Below are positions 60,325-64,000 of a stretch of 64,000 nucleotides of DNA, in pieces. The DNA is taken from the NCBI GenBank assembly GCA_946887075.1, contig CAMPKA010000001.1:248001-312000 (forward strand), written 5' to 3'. Below the pieces are notes generated by a model that saw nothing but the letters and a program-made list of their open reading frames with translations, was not told where the DNA came from and made no database searches. Position 1 is the stretch's first letter. Each line of letters begins with the position of its first letter. The position numbers and the translations under genes were made by a program. This DNA is from an uncultured Salinimicrobium sp. (GTDB lineage: Bacteria > Bacteroidota > Bacteroidia > Flavobacteriales > Flavobacteriaceae).

Positions 60325-62223
60325 ATGAGCGATGCTTTAAAACATGAATGCGGAATAGCCCTGATCAGATTGCTCAAGCCTCTCCAGTTTTACAAGGACA
60401 AATATGGGAGTGCTTTTTACGGCGTCAACAAGATGTATCTGATGATGGAGAAGCAGCACAACAGAGGGCAGGACGGTGCGGGTTTCGCCAGCATCAAACT
60501 TGATACGCAACCAGGGGAAAGATACATCAGCCGGATCAGGTCCAATGCTGCCCAGCCTATACAGGACATATTCGCTCAAATCAACGCCCGTATTAATGAG
60601 GAAATCCAGATGCATCCGGATTATGCGGAGGATGTTGCAAAACAGAAGAAAAACATCCCCTATATTGGAGAACTATTCCTGGGCCATGTCCGGTACGGAA
60701 CATTCGGGAAAAACAGCGTGGAAGCTGTTCACCCCTTTCTGCGTCAGAATAACTGGATGCACCGAAATCTGATCGTGGCCGGAAATTTTAACATGACCAA
60801 TGTTCACCAGCTTTTCAACAATCTTGTAGAGTTGGGACAACATCCGAAGGAAAAAGCAGACACGGTAACTGTTATGGAGAAGATCGGGCATTTTCTCGAT
60901 GATGAGGTGCGAAAACTCTATAAGAAATTGAAAGCCGAAGGATTTTCTAAGGTCCAGGCTTCCCCTTTGATCGCAGAACAGCTCAATGTCGCCAAAATCC
61001 TTAGAAAGTCCTCCAAGAACTGGGACGGGGGATATGCAATGGCAGGACTTCTGGGGCATGGAGATTCCTTTGTGTTACGCGATCCCGCAGGGATTCGGCC
61101 GACGTACTTTTACCAAGATGAGGAGGTTGTTGTGGTGGCTTCGGAAAGACCTGTAATCCAGACCGTCTTTAATGTAGCCTTCGATAAGGTTGAGGAACTC
61201 CCTCCTGGACATGCCATCATTACAAAAAAAGATGGTCAGGTCAGGATCAAGAAAATTCTGGAGCCCCTTGAAAGAAAAGCGTGTTCCTTTGAAAGAATCT
61301 ATTTCTCCAGAGGAAGTGATGCGGAGATCTATCGCGAACGAAAAACACTGGGCAAGCTTTTGATGCCGGAGGTGCTCAAAGCCATCGATCATGACACGAT
61401 CAACACCGTGTTCTCCTATATCCCCAATACAGCAGAGACCTCGTTTTACGGAATGGTTGAAGCAGCACAGGACGAACTGAACAAACAAAAGAACGACACC
61501 ATTCTAGCGGAAAAGGAAAGTCTGACAGATAAGCGACTTCAGGAGATCCTCTCCCACCGGCTCAGGACAGAAAAGATCGCGATAAAGGACGCCAAGTTAA
61601 GGACCTTTATCACTGAGGACAGCAGCAGGGATGATCTGGTAGCGCATGTATATGACGTTACCTACGGGGTCGTGAGGCCTGAGGATAATCTGGTGATCAT
61701 AGATGACAGTATAGTCCGGGGAACCACGCTGAAGAAGAGCATCATTAAAATGATGGATCGTACTGGTCCTAAAAAGATCATTATTGTATCCTCGGCACCG
61801 CAGATCCGCTATCCGGACTGTTATGGCATTGATATGGCCCGCCTGGAGGATCTTGTCGCTTTCCGGGCAGCCCTGGAATTACTGGAAGAACAGGGGAAAA
61901 AAGACCTGATTGAACAGGTTTATCATAAATGTAAGGCTCAGGTGGGGCTGGAGGATAAGGAAGTTGAAAATTTTGTCAAGGAAATATACGCACCGTTTTC
62001 GGATGAGCAGATTTCAGATAAGATCGCACATTTGCTAAGCGAAGAAACCGTGAAGGCTGAGGTTCGCATTATCTACCAGTCTGTAGACAATCTTCACAAG
62101 GCATGCCCCAAGAACCTGGGAGACTGGTATTTCACGGGGGACTATCCCACCTTCGGGGGAAATAGGGTCGTTAACCGGGCTTTCATAAACTTTTACGAAG
62201 GGAACAAAGACCGGGCCTATTAA
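60325..62223 (+). CDS. Long-form amidophosphoribosyltransferase (PurF-like)
   Basis: A 632-residue class II glutamine amidotransferase fused to a phosphoribosyltransferase-type domain. The likely nucleophile is C9 in HECGIALIRLL, which would need removal of an 8-residue propeptide; NRGQDGAGFASI (about 46-57), GHVRYGTFG (about 115-123) and the GNFN glutamine-binding block (152-155) follow. The PRPP loop is VIIDDSIVRGTT (about 459-470). It is about 130 residues longer than classical PurF, with extra segments near 75-110, 160-215 and at the C terminus. Bacteroidota often carry this paralogue beside the standard PurF. The exact reaction is uncertain. Confidence 0.82.
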   Translation: MSDALKHECGIALIRLLKPLQFYKDKYGSAFYGVNKMYLMMEKQHNRGQDGAGFASIKLDTQPGERYISRIRSNAAQPIQDIFAQINARINEEIQMHPDYAEDVAKQKKNIPYIGELFLGHVRYGTFGKNSVEAVHPFLRQNNWMHRNLIVAGNFNMTNVHQLFNNLVELGQHPKEKADTVTVMEKIGHFLDDEVRKLYKKLKAEGFSKVQASPLIAEQLNVAKILRKSSKNWDGGYAMAGLLGHGDSFVLRDPAGIRPTYFYQDEEVVVVASERPVIQTVFNVAFDKVEELPPGHAIITKKDGQVRIKKILEPLERKACSFERIYFSRGSDAEIYRERKTLGKLLMPEVLKAIDHDTINTVFSYIPNTAETSFYGMVEAAQDELNKQKNDTILAEKESLTDKRLQEILSHRLRTEKIAIKDAKLRTFITEDSSRDDLVAHVYDVTYGVVRPEDNLVIIDDSIVRGTTLKKSIIKMMDRTGPKKIIIVSSAPQIRYPDCYGIDMARLEDLVAFRAALELLEEQGKKDLIEQVYHKCKAQVGLEDKEVENFVKEIYAPFSDEQISDKIAHLLSEETVKAEVRIIYQSVDNLHKACPKNLGDWYFTGDYPTFGGNRVVNRAFINFYEGNKDRAY

Positions 62224-62317
62224 GAAGGAATTTCCTACCTAATTATATTGTTTTTTACACTTTATCCAGATTATAAGCACTTCATCTAAAAGATAGTGAA
62301 AGCTGATTAATATTATC

Positions 62318-62398
62318 TATCTTTACAATGCCATAACATAAGTAGGTTAAGTTCATGGTAGATTTGGGGCAAAAAAGGTGGAGCTTTCCACCTTTTTT
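62318..62398 (+). ncRNA. Candidate small RNA: promoter box to terminator
   Basis: The 193-base gap between the PurF paralogue and lpxH holds a -7-like box (TATCTTTA, 62318-62325), about 45 bases of GC-richer sequence containing GTAGGTTAAGTTCATGGTAG, and a perfect terminator. No open frame is convincing. That arrangement suggests an independent short transcript of about 65-70 bases; it could also be the purF-paralogue 3' end plus terminator. Inference only. Confidence 0.35.
62371..62398. terminator. Bidirectional intrinsic terminator
   Basis: AAAAAAGGTGGA (62371-62382), loop GCTT, TCCACCTTTTTT (62387-62398): a perfect 12-bp stem flanked by A and T runs, able to end transcripts from both the plus-strand genes and the minus-strand lpxH-like gene, whose stop is 18 bases to the right. 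Confidence 0.88.
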
Positions 62399-62416
62399 AT
62401 TTTATACAGGTCGGGG

Positions 62417-63172
62417 TTATTCCCACCTCCTGATCTCGAACCGATCCCCTTCGAATATCCCATAAGTGTAGTGGTTCACCCAATCTCCAACATTGACGTA
62501 GGTCGCAGAATCGTTAAGAGGAACCTCGAGGGGAAGATGCCGGTGGCCGAAAACGAAAAAATCCCTGTGACGCTCCTCGAGCTTTTCCTTACTGTATTGG
62601 ACGAGCCATTCCCGATCCTCCCCCATGTATTGCATATCTTCCTCACCCGAAATCAGTTTGTTCCGGACAGAAAAATACTGCGCCAGAGGCATTCCGAGAT
62701 CCGGATGGAGCCACCGGTATAACCATTTTGCCCAGGGATGGACGAACAATTTTTTCATCCTTTTATAGCCTTTGTCCCCCGGTCCAAGACCATCTCCATG
62801 TGCGATATAGAAATCCTTATTGTTAAAGGTATACTCTCGAGCTTCATGAAATACAGGGATGTCCAATTCTTTATGGAAATAATCCTTCATCCAAAGGTCA
62901 TGATTTCCAACAAAAAAACATACTGGTATCCCCTCGTCCCTGATACTGGCGAGTTCTCCCAATACCCGGACAAAACCCTTAGGAACGACATGTTGGTACT
63001 CGAACCAAAAATCAAATAGGTCCCCTAACAGGAAAATCACAGCAGCATCTTTCCTGACATGCTTCAGCCATGCCACGAACTTCTCCTCCCGGATCCGGCT
63101 TTCTTTTGCCGTAGGTGCTCCTAGATGATTATCACTGGCGAAGTAGAGCTTCTTTCCTTCTGGAAGATCCAT
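62417..63172 (-). CDS. lpxH: UDP-2,3-diacylglucosamine diphosphatase (LpxH-like)
   Basis: A 251-residue metallophosphoesterase expected to hydrolyse UDP-2,3-diacylglucosamine in lipid A synthesis. Metal motifs in order: FASDNHLG (about 11-18), LGDLFDFWFEY (about 48-58), FVGNHDLWM (about 86-94), IAHGDG (about 121-126) and FGHRHLP (about 208-214). The ATG giving MDLPEGKK is used, with TCCTCTTT before it; an upstream ATG 13 codons earlier is less likely. LpxH-type assignment is by motif and length; other UDP-sugar diphosphatases are alternatives. Confidence 0.85.
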   Translation of the reverse strand: MDLPEGKKLYFASDNHLGAPTAKESRIREEKFVAWLKHVRKDAAVIFLLGDLFDFWFEYQHVVPKGFVRVLGELASIRDEGIPVCFFVGNHDLWMKDYFHKELDIPVFHEAREYTFNNKDFYIAHGDGLGPGDKGYKRMKKLFVHPWAKWLYRWLHPDLGMPLAQYFSVRNKLISGEEDMQYMGEDREWLVQYSKEKLEERHRDFFVFGHRHLPLEVPLNDSATYVNVGDWVNHYTYGIFEGDRFEIRRWE

Positions 63173-63252
63173 AAAGAGGATTTCTTTGAAAGATAAAGTT
63201 AATAATTCCAAGTTAAAATCTTCTCAAAAAACCCAGGGTTTTGGCTTTGATC

Positions 63253-63283
63253 TTTGAAGGCTCCGCAATTAGCGCTAATTTTA
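63253..63283 (+). promoter_or_regulatory. Probable promoter of the carboxylesterase gene
   Basis: TTTG (63253-63256), 19-base spacer, TAATTTTA (63276-63283; last base off consensus). ATG 39 bases downstream. Confidence 0.5.
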
Positions 63284-63322
63284 GTCCGCATACTGCAGAT
63301 CTACTACCAACAGGAATAGACT

Positions 63323-63955
63323 ATGCTACATCCCAAAAACTTGAAATATTCAGGGAAGCCACTGGAAGAGGCTCAAAAGGCCTTGATCATGATCCACGGG
63401 AGGGGTGCACTTGCAGAGGATGTGCTAAGGGTTGCAGACCATTTGGATTGCGAGGATTTTGCCCTGATTGCTCCTCAGGCCTACAATAACAGCTGGTATC
63501 CCTTATCTTTTTTAGCTCCGGAGAACAAGAACCAACCATGGCTTAATAGCGCTCTTGATCTTCTAGGACTGCTGGAAAAAGATCTGGTATCTGCCGGGAT
63601 TCCAACAGAAAATATATATTTCTTTGGGTTCTCGCAGGGGGCCTGTCTGACTCTGGAATACGTCACCAGGAATGCCAAAAAATATGGTGGGGTAATCGCT
63701 ATAATTGGGGGACTGATAGGGGAGAACCTCAATACGGGAAATTATATCACAGATTTTCAAGGAACCAGAATCTACCTAGGAACGAGCGATCCGGATCTAC
63801 ACGTTCCGGTCAAACGTGTCAAGAGAACAGGGGATATTCTTAGATCCAAGAACGCCAACGTAGATTTGAAGGTCTTCAAAAATGCCGGACATACAATCCT
63901 AAGAGAGGAAATATCCGAGGCCAACGCCTTCGTATTCAGACCAGAGAGCGAGTAG
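63323..63955 (+). CDS. Alpha/beta-hydrolase (phospholipase/carboxylesterase family)
   Basis: A 210-residue alpha/beta hydrolase. MIHGRGALAED (about 23-33) is the oxyanion strand; the nucleophile Ser is in FFGFSQGACLTLEY (about 98-111); the Asp is probably in GTSDPDLHVPV (about 152-162) and the His in AGHTI (about 188-192). Members hydrolyse carboxylic esters or lysophospholipids; substrate unknown. No signal peptide. Complete: it ends with a TAG 45 bases before the window edge. Confidence 0.88.
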   Translation: MLHPKNLKYSGKPLEEAQKALIMIHGRGALAEDVLRVADHLDCEDFALIAPQAYNNSWYPLSFLAPENKNQPWLNSALDLLGLLEKDLVSAGIPTENIYFFGFSQGACLTLEYVTRNAKKYGGVIAIIGGLIGENLNTGNYITDFQGTRIYLGTSDPDLHVPVKRVKRTGDILRSKNANVDLKVFKNAGHTILREEISEANAFVFRPESE

Positions 63956-64000
63956 TTTTCTAAAAGTTGTCCGAGGCATGCCATTCCGCAAAGGAGGTCT

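Overview
This window looks like chromosomal core sequence from a marine-type member of the Flavobacteriaceae (phylum Bacteroidota). The evidence is the gene content: the Bat (Bacteroides aerotolerance) operon, the ileS - degenerate dksA-like - lspA neighbourhood, the rnc / IPExxxVDY-family / pyk block, the acpP-fabF / purN divergon, a long-form PurF paralogue, a plant-type soluble acyl-ACP desaturase, a eukaryote-like IleRS, many SCxx lipoproteins, and repeated Bacteroidota -7 promoter boxes (TAnnTTTG) just upstream of start codons. No tRNA, rRNA, CRISPR array, transposase, integrase or phage gene is visible. No stretch without a gene reaches 300 bases; the longest is the 266-base gap between nadD and gpsA.

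Layout. 1-3.0 kb: the end of an unknown gene, then a tight cluster of RimB-like protease, RimK ligase, AstE/AspA-like zinc hydrolase and 5-formyl-THF cyclo-ligase. 3.0-4.9 kb: PAS histidine kinase and a single-domain response regulator. 4.9-14.7 kb (minus): lspA, a DUF4097-like exported protein, dksA-like, ileS, a TonB-dependent receptor, recO, gdhA. 14.8-18.6 kb: a flavobacterial outer-membrane-like protein, a cystathionine gamma-synthase-type enzyme, a DUF3298-type lipoprotein, an ArsC/Spx-like protein, a thioesterase. 18.7-24.5 kb: yicC-gmk-nadD, gpsA, pheS and a small partner, a small hypothetical gene divergent from a cvpA homologue. 24.5-34.1 kb (minus): one long operon, moxR - DUF58 - two-TM protein - batA - batB - batC - batD - batE - beta carbonic anhydrase.

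34.2-43.4 kb: DUF4382 lipoprotein; a four-gene run of degenerate aldo/keto-reductase-like protein, SDR, AlbA_2-domain protein and calcineurin-like phosphatase; acyl-ACP desaturase; EamA transporter; TerC; ALDH7-type dehydrogenase. 43.4-45.2 kb: 3-hydroxyanthranilate dioxygenase and an exported asparaginase-family Ntn hydrolase. 45.2-51.4 kb: a GbsR/MarR-type regulator followed by a complete RND tripartite efflux system. 51.4-58.0 kb: CYTH protein, NAD(P)-binding protein, dinB, pyk, IPExxxVDY-type protein, rnc, fabF, acpP. 58.2-64.0 kb: purN, rnhA, PfkB kinase, long PurF paralogue, a candidate small RNA, lpxH-like phosphatase and a carboxylesterase. The last 45 bases hold nothing I can assign.

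Most of this is ordinary core genome. The best leads are the RimK/RimB/AstE-like cassette, the Bat operon with its two-TM member, the degenerate AKR/AlbA_2 operon, two structured non-coding regions (about 20.77-20.88 kb and 62.32-62.40 kb), and very compact promoters that place the -7 box 5-6 bases before ATG, implying leaderless mRNAs. I found no clear evidence of a wholly new system.
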